Source: CAZFVY01 sp964522665
GTDB lineage: Bacteria > Verrucomicrobiota > Verrucomicrobiia > Limisphaerales > CAZFVY01
Direction of reading: 5' to 3'
Assembly: GCA_964522665.1 (NCBI GenBank)
Contig: CAZFVY010000062.1
Location: 1-39,993, forward strand
DNA length: 39,993 nt
Numbering within the stretch: the stretch's first letter is position 1; each line of letters begins with the position of its first letter. This document shows, one piece after another, positions 30,953 through 39,922 of this stretch. The notes beneath the pieces were generated by a model. The model searched no databases. It saw only the letters and a list, made by a program, of their open reading frames with translations, and was not told where the DNA came from. Made by a program: the position numbers and the translations under genes.

Positions 30953-32179
30953 ATGAAAATACGTTGCCGATCCATCGCGAAGGCTAGTGGAATTCTGGGC
31001 CTCTGCTTCGTTGGCGTAGCCGCGCTTGACGGCTGGCTGACTGCCGAGGCCAACGCGCAATCGACGAACCGCCCGTCTGTGGCTTCGCCGGCCTGGACCG
31101 AGGCGGAGGCGGAACGCGCGGGGCGGGAACTCGCCCGTGGCAAGTGCGTGGGAATTGGCCCAGCGCTCCTGACCACCTCGCCGATGAGGCCTGAGGATTT
31201 TTCGATCATAGTGCCGTATGGCATGGTGATCGGCGGGCACGTCACGCCGATCGATCATCAGTATTTCATGCCGAAATCGATGCAATCGCCGCACGACGCG
31301 TACGAGGTCTATGCGATGGCCGATTCCCGGCTAGTCGAGATTCAGCCGCGCACTACCTCGTGGGGCATCGAGTATCGGATGGTCTTCGCGATGACTTGCA
31401 CCTTCCTCTACTATTATGACCTGGTCACCAGCCTGGCGCCGGACGTCAAGGCAGCGTATGATCGGAGTGACCGAGGACATGTTGATATCCGGGTGAAGGC
31501 CGGGCAATTAGTTGGCCGAATCGGCGGACAAACGCTGGATTTCGCGGTGTGGAATACAAAGAAGCCACTCCCGGGCTTCGCGGTTCCGGAACATTATCGG
31601 GCCGAAGCGTGGAAGCGTTTCACCGCCGACCCGCTTGATTACTACGCCCCTGATCTCAAGGCGCTCGTCCTTTCCCGGTATGTCCGAACGGCGGAACCGC
31701 TCTCGGGAAAGATCGATTACGACGTGGATGGACGTCTGATTGGCAACTGGTTTTTGGACGGTTCGAACGGCTACGGCGGAACGCGCGGCGAAGGGCACGG
31801 AGACTACTGGTCCGGCCACGTGTCGTTCGCGCCAGACGTTTATGATCCGACCGGTTTCATCGTATCCCTCGGGAGCTTCGACGGCCAGGCGCGACAATTC
31901 GCAGCCCTCGGCAATCGCCCGAATCCAGCCGATGTCGCGGTGGCGAGCGGGTTGGTCAAGTACGACCTCGCGACCTGGTCGTACCAAAAGGCAGACGGCT
32001 CGTTCTGGGACCGCATGTCGCTGGTCAAGGGCGTGAAATTGGTCGCGCAGAATGCTTCGCAAGGTTGCGTGCTCGCGCAACTGCTCGACGCCCGCGCGTT
32101 GAAGCTGGAGGCGTTCCCTGGCAAACCGAGTTCGGACGTTCCCGCCTTCACCAGCGCGGCGCGCATCTATAGGCGGTGA
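30953..32179 (+). CDS. secreted hypothetical protein, possibly degenerate M23-like
   Basis: This 408-residue protein has a signal peptide (about residues 1-35, ending near TAEANAQ). The mature part contains GGHVTPIDHQYF, YAMADSRLVEIQ, FLYYYDLVTSLAP and VKAGQLVGRIGGQTLDFAVW. This order resembles the lysostaphin/M23 peptidase fold, in which HxxxD and HxH bind zinc. An HxxxD-like GHVTPID is present, but the HxH motif is replaced by YYYDL, so peptidase activity is doubtful. A C-terminal part (FAPDVYDPTGFIVSLGSFDG) is unassigned. AGG nine bases before the ATG at 30953 supports the start. It converges on the beta-lactamase-like gene with a gap of 37 bases. The fold assignment is tentative. Confidence 0.7.
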   Translation: MKIRCRSIAKASGILGLCFVGVAALDGWLTAEANAQSTNRPSVASPAWTEAEAERAGRELARGKCVGIGPALLTTSPMRPEDFSIIVPYGMVIGGHVTPIDHQYFMPKSMQSPHDAYEVYAMADSRLVEIQPRTTSWGIEYRMVFAMTCTFLYYYDLVTSLAPDVKAAYDRSDRGHVDIRVKAGQLVGRIGGQTLDFAVWNTKKPLPGFAVPEHYRAEAWKRFTADPLDYYAPDLKALVLSRYVRTAEPLSGKIDYDVDGRLIGNWFLDGSNGYGGTRGEGHGDYWSGHVSFAPDVYDPTGFIVSLGSFDGQARQFAALGNRPNPADVAVASGLVKYDLATWSYQKADGSFWDRMSLVKGVKLVAQNASQGCVLAQLLDARALKLEAFPGKPSSDVPAFTSAARIYRR

Positions 32180-32216
32180 ATCGCGCGGAGCCGCAGGGCG
32201 TTGAAAAACGTAAGCG

Positions 32217-33629
32217 TTAGCGCAATTCCTTAAGCGCGGCCGCGGCATGGAGATTTGACCGATCCAATTCGACGGCTTTCTGGTAGCTCGCGAGCGCCAG
32301 CTCCTTTTGACCGCCCTTCCGATAGGCTTCGCCCAAACTGTCGAAGGCGTTGGAAGAGCCGGCGTGTTCCGTGGTATTCAAGCGGAAGATCGCAATCGCG
32401 TCCGCGACGCGATTATCGCCGTAAAGCAGCTTGTAACCCAGGGTGTTCAGCTCGGATTCGCTAAAATCGAAATCCGCGTTCGACGCTTGTTTGAGCGCAT
32501 AGAACAGGTCCGTCGCCGCTCGGCTTCCGGACGCACGGATAACGGAATAGAGTTTTTCGGCGCCCGAGCGTTTCGGCAGCGTGAACGGCTTGCCGGACAG
32601 GATGCTGAGAATCGCGTCGTTGATTTCCAGCCGTTTGCTGTCCCCTTTGTTCGTGAGCAGAATCACCGTGATCTTCTCACCCATGCGGCGCCCGATATAT
32701 GCCCGGAACCCCGCCGCCTTGCCGGTATGCCAGACGATTTTCTGGCCGGCCTTTTTCGTTATATTCCAGCCGAATCCGTAGGTCGAGGCGCCCGCGCGAA
32801 CCTTGCCCGGGGTAAATGCTTCGGCCAATCGCTCCTGCCGGACCAGTCGATCAGAATACAAGGCTTGGTCCCATTTGAACAGGTCATCAACCGTCGAGTA
32901 CATGCCGCCGTCGCCGGGGATCGCGGTTGGGCCGAGGTCGTCCTCCTGGCCAAACAGGTCGTAACCCTTGGCGGCATCCGCGCGCCGCTTCGTCGGGCTG
33001 TCAAAAACGTAAGTATGCCCCATCTCGAGCGGTTGGAAAATCCGACGATCCAGGAAATCGGCAAACGATTCGCCGGAGACCCGCTCCACGATGATGGCCA
33101 GCAGCGCATAGCCGGGATTGCAGTATTGGTATCTCTCACCGGGAGTTCGAAATACCGAGTCCCGGCGCAAGACGGACGTGATCAGTTGTTTTTCGCTGAG
33201 CGAGGAATCGTCGATGCCCAAGTCCCCGTAGTCGGGAATCCCAGAGGTATGGTTTAGCAAATGGCGGATGGTGATCCCGCTTGCGATTGGCGACTGGGAA
33301 AAGTCCGGGATGAACTTGGAGACCCGGTCGTCCAAGGCGAGCCGGCCTTGCTCGGCCAGCATCATCACCGCCATGGCGGTAAACTGCTTGGTCACGGAAG
33401 CAAGTCCCGACGGCGACTCAAGGGTCAGCGGCGTATTGGCGCGAAAGTCCGCCATTCCGAACGCATTGCGGTAAATGACCTTCCCATCCACCGCGACAAG
33501 CACGCTGCCATTGAATTGACCGCGGTCGCTCAGGCTGGTCATGAGGTGGTCCAGCGCCTCCGCCCGGTTGGTTGGACCAGCCGAGGCATTCAAGCACCCG
33601 ACGCACAGCAGGCTGAGCAGGAGTTTCAT
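32217..33629 (-). CDS. class C beta-lactamase-like serine hydrolase with C-terminal TPR
   Basis: This 470-residue protein has a signal peptide (MKLLLSLLCVGCLNASAG) and a PF00144-type domain with the three expected motifs. These are SVTK (Ser78, Lys81), YCN (Tyr169 to Asn171) and HTG in WHTGKAAGF. Relatives include esterases, DD-peptidases and AmpC-like beta-lactamases; which one applies here is open. The last 80 residues (AIFRLNTTEHAGSSNAFDSL, GGQKELALASYQKAVELD) form one or two TPR units, a common addition in secreted members of soil bacteria. A cysteine at residue 12 lies inside the signal region and could make it a lipoprotein, but the lipobox is poor. It is monocistronic. Confidence 0.88.
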   Translation of the reverse strand: MKLLLSLLCVGCLNASAGPTNRAEALDHLMTSLSDRGQFNGSVLVAVDGKVIYRNAFGMADFRANTPLTLESPSGLASVTKQFTAMAVMMLAEQGRLALDDRVSKFIPDFSQSPIASGITIRHLLNHTSGIPDYGDLGIDDSSLSEKQLITSVLRRDSVFRTPGERYQYCNPGYALLAIIVERVSGESFADFLDRRIFQPLEMGHTYVFDSPTKRRADAAKGYDLFGQEDDLGPTAIPGDGGMYSTVDDLFKWDQALYSDRLVRQERLAEAFTPGKVRAGASTYGFGWNITKKAGQKIVWHTGKAAGFRAYIGRRMGEKITVILLTNKGDSKRLEINDAILSILSGKPFTLPKRSGAEKLYSVIRASGSRAATDLFYALKQASNADFDFSESELNTLGYKLLYGDNRVADAIAIFRLNTTEHAGSSNAFDSLGEAYRKGGQKELALASYQKAVELDRSNLHAAAALKELR

Positions 33630-34112
33630 CGGGCTAGGAACGGTTCCGACGGAAACATCGCGCGGTTAAACTGGCGCGTTGGTGATGCGAAAACCGGTGA
33701 CGTCGCTTTCGGGCTGGAATAGTTCTCATTTCACGTTCTCCCCAAGAACACGACCGAGGCCAAGAAAGTTTCAGAAATCGGCCATTCGTGTCCCCGGCGG
33801 GCGCGAACCCCCGCCTTCAAGGCGCTGCCAGAAGGCAGGCGACGGGGATTAGCCCGGGGCCATGGATTCCGCGCCGGAAACGCCAGGAACTAGGCGGTGA
33901 TTCTCTCAACCTTAAGACTTACCTTCGATCGAGCAGACCATTTGCCCGGTTTAACTTTCCACGGTGACTGGACCGGACGACTAGATGACCGCCGAGAATC
34001 CGAGAACAAGTCGCCGAAAGAGGCTGCAGTCCGGCGTCCAGACGCCGCGGATGCCGTTTGAGACAGTCAATCGCCCGGACGCGAGACCGGGCGTATTGCG
34101 CGTTCGAGTGAA
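33630..34112. other. intergenic region, no gene supported
   Basis: About 480 bases lie between the serine-hydrolase gene and the 3' end of the methyltransferase gene. No frame gives a protein-like translation and no strong hairpin or repeat was noticed. Confidence 0.5.
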
Positions 34113-35111
34113 TCACTTGACCGAGGCTGCGCCAGGGTTTCGTTTCTTTTTGGGTGGCCGGTTCGCTTTTTTAGTCCCGTTCGCTCGATACCCGTTTTCC
34201 GATTCTTTTAGAATCGATCCAATTTCGACAAGCGCCTCCCGTTTCGGTTCGACAAGAACTTGGGCGTGACCGAAGAGCGAGGTGTTCTCGTCAATCAGGC
34301 GCGAGGCCGCGAGTTTGCAGTAGTTGGGGTCGAGTTCGACGCCGATACTGTTGCGTCCGTGCTTAAGCGCGGCCACCATCGTGGTCGCGGTGCCGCAAAA
34401 TGGATCGAGCACGGTGTCGCCCGTAAAAGAAAACATTTGGACGAGACGGGAGGCAAGTTCGAGCGGATATGGCGCCGGATGTTCCTTCGTCGAGGCGCCG
34501 GTGATCGTCCAGAATTGCTGAAACCATTTGTCGAATTTCTCCTTGGGAATGAGACTGAGGCGCCGTTGTTCAGCAGTTGGGGCACGGTAGCCGCCTGGTT
34601 TGCGTTCCATCAGAATAAATTCGATGTCATTCTTGATGATGGCGTTCGGTTCGTAGGGCTTGCCGAGGAACTTTGAACCGTTGCTGACCTCATAGCTGGC
34701 GTTCGAGATTTTGTGCCAAATGATCGGGTTGAGATTGTCAAAACCGAGCTTGCGGCAGTTCACGCAGATGTCGGCGTGCAGTGGGACGACCGTATGCCTC
34801 CCGTTATTCTCACGTCGAGACAGGCAGACGTCACCGACCACGCAGACCAGGCGACCGCCGGGAACCAGCACACGGAACGCCTCGGCCCAAACGCGGTTCA
34901 GTTCGAGCAGGAACTGCTCGTAGTCATCGATGTGGCCCATTTGCCCAGCGGAGTCATTGTAACGTTTGAGAGTCCAGTAGGGCGGTGATGTCAGGACAAG
35001 GTGGATCGATGAGTCCGGAATGAACGAAAGGTCGCGCGCGTCTCCCTGCACAAGACGATGCAGGGTCGGGATTTCGTCGATTGTTTGCGGTCCCGCTGCG
35101 TTGTACTTCAT
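34113..35111 (-). CDS. type II DNA methyltransferase, beta class, TSPPY (likely N4-cytosine)
   Basis: This 332-residue protein has motif IV LVLTSPPYW (TSPPY at 41-45) near the N-terminus and the SAM-binding motif I region TVLDPFCGTATTMVAALKHG near residue 220. Motif IV before motif I makes it beta class. TSPPY is typical of N4-cytosine enzymes, whereas N6-adenine enzymes mostly have D/NPPY. The region between holds the likely recognition segment. Its ATG at 35111 overlaps the stop of the upstream nuclease gene by four bases, so the pair is a coupled restriction-modification unit. The gene is AT-richer than its neighbours (28 of 60 bases are G/C in 34681-34740), which suggests recent acquisition. 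The lysine-rich C-terminal tail may contact DNA. Confidence 0.88.
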   Translation of the reverse strand: MKYNAAGPQTIDEIPTLHRLVQGDARDLSFIPDSSIHLVLTSPPYWTLKRYNDSAGQMGHIDDYEQFLLELNRVWAEAFRVLVPGGRLVCVVGDVCLSRRENNGRHTVVPLHADICVNCRKLGFDNLNPIIWHKISNASYEVSNGSKFLGKPYEPNAIIKNDIEFILMERKPGGYRAPTAEQRRLSLIPKEKFDKWFQQFWTITGASTKEHPAPYPLELASRLVQMFSFTGDTVLDPFCGTATTMVAALKHGRNSIGVELDPNYCKLAASRLIDENTSLFGHAQVLVEPKREALVEIGSILKESENGYRANGTKKANRPPKKKRNPGAASVK

Positions 35112-35857
35112 AGTGTTTTGATCCGACCGGAGAATGCCGCTACGCGCGCGACCAGGGAATTGGCAAATGCTTGAAAGGTGAGGTCCGGCGCAGGCTCTGA
35201 ATAGGCGCCCTTAAGACCCTTCGCTGGGTCCGACAACAGGAATGCCGAAGCGTCGTAGTGCTTTTCGAGGACGAGGCGGCGGCAAAATAATTCGTAACGC
35301 TTGGCGTAGGAAGAGGCTCGGAATTCAGGAAAAACCTTGAAATGGGGTTCCTTCACGCTCACGGCAGACGTCGAGCGGGCGCAATCTTCGAGGAGAAACA
35401 TGTAACCGATCCAAGGGCGAACCGCCGAACCAAACGCCTGCTCACGGAACGCTGTCCACAGGTCCAACGCGCTTCCCATTGCTTCCTCGGTGCGGTTATT
35501 GAAGTTGTTGCCAAATGAGGGACCTACTTGGGATTTTGCTTCGAGCGCCACGACGAGTTGGTTGTCAACGACGACGAGAAAATCCCAACGCTTGCTCGGC
35601 CGGAAATAGCCGGGCAATTCGAGCGAGTCCCGGCAATAAATGTGTGAACGATCAACGCCCGCTTCGACTACGAGGGCAGTCAGCAATTCGATGAAACCGT
35701 TCATTTGCGCTCCGCCCGTCACGGCTGCGCGCGCGCCCTGGTCGGAGCCGCCAAGCTGGCGCTGCTTTTCTGACTGAACTGAACGCGTGTGCCAATAGAA
35801 ACGAACCGCCTCGCGCGTGTGTTTTGGCAGTTCGGCAAGAATACGCTTTGCAGGCAT
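35108..35857 (-). CDS. XhoI/PaeR7I-like type II restriction endonuclease
   Basis: This 249-residue protein matches the XhoI/PaeR7I nuclease family in the order NGFIELLTALV, LPGYFRPSKRWDFLVVVDNQ, ALEAKSQVGPSFGNNFNNR, ALDLWTAFRE and FRASSYAKRYELFCRRLVL. Asp92 with Glu106-Ala-Lys108 forms a PD-(D/E)xK-type catalytic set. XhoI and PaeR7I cut CTCGAG; whether this relative has the same specificity is inference. The ATG at 35857 is chosen over an upstream TTG. It is the first gene of the pair and its stop overlaps the methyltransferase start. CTCGAG occurs at, for example, 7798-7803, 14903-14908 and 21130-21135, so the host must protect such sites if that is the target. Confidence 0.88.
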   Translation of the reverse strand: MPAKRILAELPKHTREAVRFYWHTRSVQSEKQRQLGGSDQGARAAVTGGAQMNGFIELLTALVVEAGVDRSHIYCRDSLELPGYFRPSKRWDFLVVVDNQLVVALEAKSQVGPSFGNNFNNRTEEAMGSALDLWTAFREQAFGSAVRPWIGYMFLLEDCARSTSAVSVKEPHFKVFPEFRASSYAKRYELFCRRLVLEKHYDASAFLLSDPAKGLKGAYSEPAPDLTFQAFANSLVARVAAFSGRIKTL

Positions 35858-36034
35858 CGTGCCCAATGGTGGCGTATTCGCGCGCCCGTGGCAAATTCTC
35901 GTTAGAACCCCACGACGGTTTCCTCGGCGGTTGGCCGGGCCTCTCGGTCACGCGAGATGAAAGTTGGCCGTGCCTTGGGAAGGATTCGGTTCGTCGCGGC
36001 CTAGTGGCTATCGTGAGGCGGACGCTCAGCCCGT

Positions 36035-36994
36035 CTATTTCACGAGGGCGAATTTCTGAACCCGGCCGAATTTGCTCCACTCGGAGACGATCAGGTTGCC
36101 GTCTTGGTCGATCGAGGCGCCGTGGGGCGAATTGCAGATGCCGTCGGTCCACTTGTCCGGCTCGAGGGCGAAGTTGGCCCGTTGTTTGGGGTCGGGGTTG
36201 TCGCCGACTTGCGCGACGATGTCGCCGTTTTTGTCCAGGACGGTGACGCGGCCTTGCAACTCGGGAAAGACCGCGTAATCGCCCCGAATATGCACCGCGG
36301 CGGGCATGCGCAGGTCCTTCTGGATCACTTTCACGAAATTGCCATCGAGGTCCCAATACTCCACGCGGTTATTATTGCGGTTGCAGACGAGCAGGAGCGG
36401 TTTGCCCTGGCGGGTGTCGAGGGCGATGCCATGACAGGTATTGAATTTGCCTTCCGCCTCGCCCCGGCCGCCAAACGCTTTCACGAACTTGCGGTCTTTG
36501 TCGAACTTGAGGACGTAGTTGGCGCCGTAGCCGTCGGCGACGAAGATCGAGCCATCGGGGCCGACGGTGACCGCGCAGGGATTGAATTGCTTGGCTTCCT
36601 TGTAAATCTCCGTGTCTTTCGGATATTCAATCGTCCACTCGCGATCGCCCTTGAGATTGATTTTGACGACTTCATGGTCGCTGGGCCGGGCGCCGTAGAT
36701 GTATTCCGTGCCGCCCTCGTCACGTATCTCCAGGCCGTGAACGCGCGTCGGACCGAACGCCCGCACGAATTTTCCCGCGGGCGAGAAGACGACGATGCCG
36801 CGCGCGGTGTCGGTGCTGACGTAGATGTTCCCGGCCTTGTCGATCACCGCGCCGCCGTGGCACGGGCCGAGCGATGCGCCGTCGGGGTCATGGTCGAAGA
36901 AATTCGGGACGAGTTGGTACTTCAGTTCGGCGGCGGGCGCCGTGGCGCCAGCGAGGGCGAGAAGGCAAATCAGGGAATAGGTGGTACGATTCAT
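36035..36994 (-). CDS. secreted NHL-repeat beta-propeller protein
   Basis: This 319-residue protein has a signal peptide (SLICLLALAGATAPA) and NHL-type blades: GGAVIDKAGNIYVSTD, VTVGPDGSIFVADGYGANYV, HGIALDTRQGKPLLLVCNRN, and at the end HGASIDQDGNLIVSEWSKFG. Six blades fit the length. The family has structural and ligand-binding roles; some relatives resemble the lyase half of peptidylglycine alpha-amidating enzymes, but the catalytic set cannot be confirmed here. AAGGA seven bases before the ATG at 36994 supports the start. It is divergent from the glycosidase-like gene at 37147, with which it shares a 152-base promoter region. Confidence 0.85.
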   Translation of the reverse strand: MNRTTYSLICLLALAGATAPAAELKYQLVPNFFDHDPDGASLGPCHGGAVIDKAGNIYVSTDTARGIVVFSPAGKFVRAFGPTRVHGLEIRDEGGTEYIYGARPSDHEVVKINLKGDREWTIEYPKDTEIYKEAKQFNPCAVTVGPDGSIFVADGYGANYVLKFDKDRKFVKAFGGRGEAEGKFNTCHGIALDTRQGKPLLLVCNRNNNRVEYWDLDGNFVKVIQKDLRMPAAVHIRGDYAVFPELQGRVTVLDKNGDIVAQVGDNPDPKQRANFALEPDKWTDGICNSPHGASIDQDGNLIVSEWSKFGRVQKFALVK

Positions 36995-37146
36995 GGCTTT
37001 ATCCTTATGCGGTTCCAGTCTTCACGTGTGGTGTGGGGAGAGCGTAGAATCACCCGGGCGCGATTACAATCGCGGAAATGCAACCCTGCTGGTTTTATCC
37101 GCTGGCGCCCGTCACAATCCCCGTTAAACTCCCGGCATCACCTTTT

Positions 37147-39366
37147 ATGCCCACTGACGAACCATTACCCTCGCTCTCGCGCCGTGAATTCCTGGCCGCG
37201 TCCGGCGTCGCGCTGGCTGGCGCCGCGCTCCTGCCCGCCACCGACGCCGCCGCGGGGTCGCCCGGCGCGCCGCTCACGCCCGACGCCTTCTTCGACCGGC
37301 CGTTGCGCTGGATGCAATTGACGCTCGTCGACAGCGATCCAGGGCAGATGAACATGCAGTTCTGGCTCGACTATTTCCGCCGTTGCCACGCCGAGGCGGC
37401 TTGCCTGAACGCCGGCGGTTGCGTCGCGTTTTACCCCACCCAAATCCCGTTTCATCACCGCAGCGCCTGGATGAAGCCGGGCGAAGATCCGTTCGGTTTC
37501 CTCGTGCGCGGCTGCCGCAAAATGGACATGACGGTCGTCGCGCGCGTCGATCCCCACTCGGCGCTCGACGACGCCGCGCAGGCCCATCCCGAATGGATCG
37601 CCATCGAGGCCAACGGCAAACCGCGCCGGCATTGGGCCGCGCCCGACCGCTGGGTCACCTGCGCGAACGGGCCGTACAATTTCGAATTCATGACGAACGT
37701 GATTCGCGAAATCGTCGGCGTGTACCAGGTCGATGGCGTATTCGCGAACCGCTGGCAGGGCCACGGGCCTTGCTATTGCGCCTTCTGCCGCGAACATTTT
37801 AAGCAGGCTTCAGGCCTCGACCTGCCCCGCGCCGGCGACGCGAACGAAGCCAAGGCTCGCCGGCAATGGGCCGCGTGGCGCCACGAACGGATGCTCGAAC
37901 TCTGGCGCCTCTGGGACGCCGAGATCCGCAAGCTGGTCCCCCACGGCGCCTTCATCGCGAACGCCGGCGGCGGCGCGTTCAGCGAATTCGATATGATTGA
38001 GATTGGCAAGATGTCGCCCATCTTCGCCGCCGACCGCCAATCGCGCGACGCCCGCGTCGTCCCTCCGTGGATCAACGGTCGCAACGCCAAGGAATACCGC
38101 GGCGCGGTCGGGCTGAAGCCGGTCGGCGGCATCTTCAGCGTCGGCCGGGACGATCAATATCGTTGGAAAGATTCAGTGCAGAATGGTCCGGAGTTGCGCC
38201 TTTGGGCGGCCGAAGGGATCGCCAACGGCATGCGCCCGTGGGTCTGCAAGTTCAGCGGCACGCTCTATGACGAGCGCTGGCTGCCGGTCGTCGCGGAGAT
38301 TTACCAGTGGCATTGGAAACACGAGCGCTACCTGCGCAACGTCGAGAACCTCGCCCGCGTGGCGGTCGTTTACTCCCAGCAAACCGCGCGCCATTACGGC
38401 CAGGAAAACGGCGCGCAAAAAGTCGAGGCGCACGACCTCGGCTTCCAACAGGCGCTCATCGAGGCCCGCGTCCCATTCGAGATGTTGCACGATCAATGGC
38501 TCGACGCGCCCCACGCCGACCGTTTCAAACTGCTGATTCTTCCGAACATCGCCTGCCTTTCGGACGCCCAATGCGACCAACTCCGCGCCTTCGTCCAGCG
38601 CGGCGGCAGCCTGCTCGCCGCCTTCGAGACTTCGCTCTATGACGAACACGGTCGCCGCCGCCCCAACTTTGGCCTGTCCGACCTCTTCGGCGCCCGTTTC
38701 ACCGGCACGGTCGAAACTTTCATTAAGAATTCCTACATCCGCATCGAGGCTGAAACGCATCACCCGATCCTCGCGGGCCTCGAAGACGCCGGCCGGATCA
38801 TCAACACAACCCAGCGCGTCGGCGTCGAAACCACCGCGCCGTTTACCCGGCCGCCGCTCACCCGCGTCCCTTCCTACCCGGACCTGCCGATGGAAGAAGT
38901 CTATCCGCGCCCGGCCAAGACCGACGTCCCGGAAGTCTATCTCCGCGAATACGGCCACGGCCGCGTCGTCTATTTCCCCGGCGACCTCGGCCGGACCTTT
39001 TGGGAAGTCTTCGACGCCGACCACGCGAAACTCCTGGCCAGCGCCATCCGCTGGGCCGCGAACGAAGACCCGCTCGTCACCGTCACCGGCCCCGGCGTTC
39101 TCGACGTCACCGTCTGGCGCCAGCGCGACTCCCTCGCCATCCACCTCGTGAACCTCACGAACCCAATGATGATGAAAGGCCCCGTGCGCGAGCTCCTGGC
39201 GGTCGGCCCCCAGCAAGTCCGCCTCAAGCTCCCCTCCGGCATCAAACCCCGCCGACTCCATCTCCTCACCAGCGGCCACACCCCGCGCGTGACCGAAAGC
39301 GCCGGCGCGCTGCTCGTCACCGTTCCATCGATCCTCGCGCACGAAGTTTTGGCGGTGGATGTGTGA
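37147..39366 (+). CDS. Tat-exported glycosidase-like protein (GHL6 / beta-galactosidase trimerisation type)
   Basis: This 739-residue protein begins with a twin-arginine signal (SRREFLAASGVALAGAALLP). The next ~330 residues form a TIM-barrel-like part (RWMQLTLVDSDPGQMNMQFW, FHHRSAWMKPGEDPFGFLV, DMTVVARVDPHSALDDAAQ, VDGVFANRWQGHGPCYCAFC) resembling hypothetical glycosidase family GHL6. Residues about 425-620 look like the beta-galactosidase trimerisation/GATase-like domain (FKLLILPNIACLSDAQCDQL, FVQRGGSLLAAFET). A beta-sandwich end (DVTVWRQRDSLAIHLVNLTN) completes it. It probably acts on complex plant or algal glycans outside the cytoplasm; catalytic residues cannot be named. The ATG at 37147 is chosen because it directly precedes the Tat signal; an upstream ATG at 37078 would add 23 odd residues. 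Confidence 0.82.
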   Translation: MPTDEPLPSLSRREFLAASGVALAGAALLPATDAAAGSPGAPLTPDAFFDRPLRWMQLTLVDSDPGQMNMQFWLDYFRRCHAEAACLNAGGCVAFYPTQIPFHHRSAWMKPGEDPFGFLVRGCRKMDMTVVARVDPHSALDDAAQAHPEWIAIEANGKPRRHWAAPDRWVTCANGPYNFEFMTNVIREIVGVYQVDGVFANRWQGHGPCYCAFCREHFKQASGLDLPRAGDANEAKARRQWAAWRHERMLELWRLWDAEIRKLVPHGAFIANAGGGAFSEFDMIEIGKMSPIFAADRQSRDARVVPPWINGRNAKEYRGAVGLKPVGGIFSVGRDDQYRWKDSVQNGPELRLWAAEGIANGMRPWVCKFSGTLYDERWLPVVAEIYQWHWKHERYLRNVENLARVAVVYSQQTARHYGQENGAQKVEAHDLGFQQALIEARVPFEMLHDQWLDAPHADRFKLLILPNIACLSDAQCDQLRAFVQRGGSLLAAFETSLYDEHGRRRPNFGLSDLFGARFTGTVETFIKNSYIRIEAETHHPILAGLEDAGRIINTTQRVGVETTAPFTRPPLTRVPSYPDLPMEEVYPRPAKTDVPEVYLREYGHGRVVYFPGDLGRTFWEVFDADHAKLLASAIRWAANEDPLVTVTGPGVLDVTVWRQRDSLAIHLVNLTNPMMMKGPVRELLAVGPQQVRLKLPSGIKPRRLHLLTSGHTPRVTESAGALLVTVPSILAHEVLAVDV

Positions 39367-39372
39367 ATGGAG

Positions 39373-39388
39373 GGCGGCGCCAGCCGCC
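39373..39388. terminator. GC hairpin after glycosidase-like gene
   Basis: GGCGGC (39373-39378), loop GCCA, GCCGCC (39383-39388), seven bases after the stop codon of the upstream gene. GGAGG and CCTCC extend the pairing with a bulge. No T-tract follows, so termination is only possible. Confidence 0.35.
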
Positions 39389-39490
39389 AGCCAACCTCCT
39401 CGGTGGGGCGAGGCTCTGCCGAGCCCTAATTAGCTTTCTAGCATCCATTCCCTTCCCGATTTAGGAACTCAAATTAAACGCCTCAGATCG

Positions 39491-39922
39491 TCTGCGTCGG
39501 CAGAGCGTAGCGCCGACGCCGCTTTGGGGCCCGACGTGCCGGTTGAACGCCAGAACCAGAGCTCGCGTCCTGCCCGGTGAAAGCGTCGTCGCCGCTCCGC
39601 TCTGCCGACGCACTCCATACCGCGCGGCAACTCGCGTCCGAGCGCCCCTTGGAGCGCCGTGGCACCCGCCTGCGCTGCGCTTCGGCGCGCCAAGCGCGCA
39701 GCGCGACACGGCTTTGGGCGCCGAAGCCGCCGTCAAACAACCGAACCGGAGCACACGCCCTGGCTGGCGAAAGCGTCGTCGCCGCTCCGCTCTGCCGACG
39801 CACTCCACACCGCGCGGCAACTCGCGTCCGAGCGCCCGTGGAGTGCGGTGGCACCCGCCTGCGCTGCGCTTCGGCGCGGCAAGCGCGTAGCGCGACACCG
39901 CTTTGGGCGCCGACGCTCGGTC
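39491..39922. repeat. 190-bp tandem repeat, about 2.3 copies (family C)
   Basis: AAGCGTCGTCGCCGCTCCGC begins at 39581 and again at 39771, which sets the period at 190 bases. The first unit is complete (39581-39770). The second runs to about 39922. A partial unit precedes them from about 39491. The two main copies differ at only a few places, for example within the strings at about 39651-39661 and 39838-39850. Open frames crossing it repeat themselves and are not genes. A diverged relative lies inverted at 22076-22250. Confidence 0.85.

Noticed and set aside
36035..36994. Peptidylglycine alpha-amidating lyase activity for the NHL protein
   Set aside because: Only the blade pattern is visible. 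The catalytic metal ligands could not be identified by reading, so only the fold is claimed.
39491..39922. CRISPR array
   Set aside because: The period is 190 bases with whole units repeated; there are no short repeats alternating with unique spacers and no cas genes.
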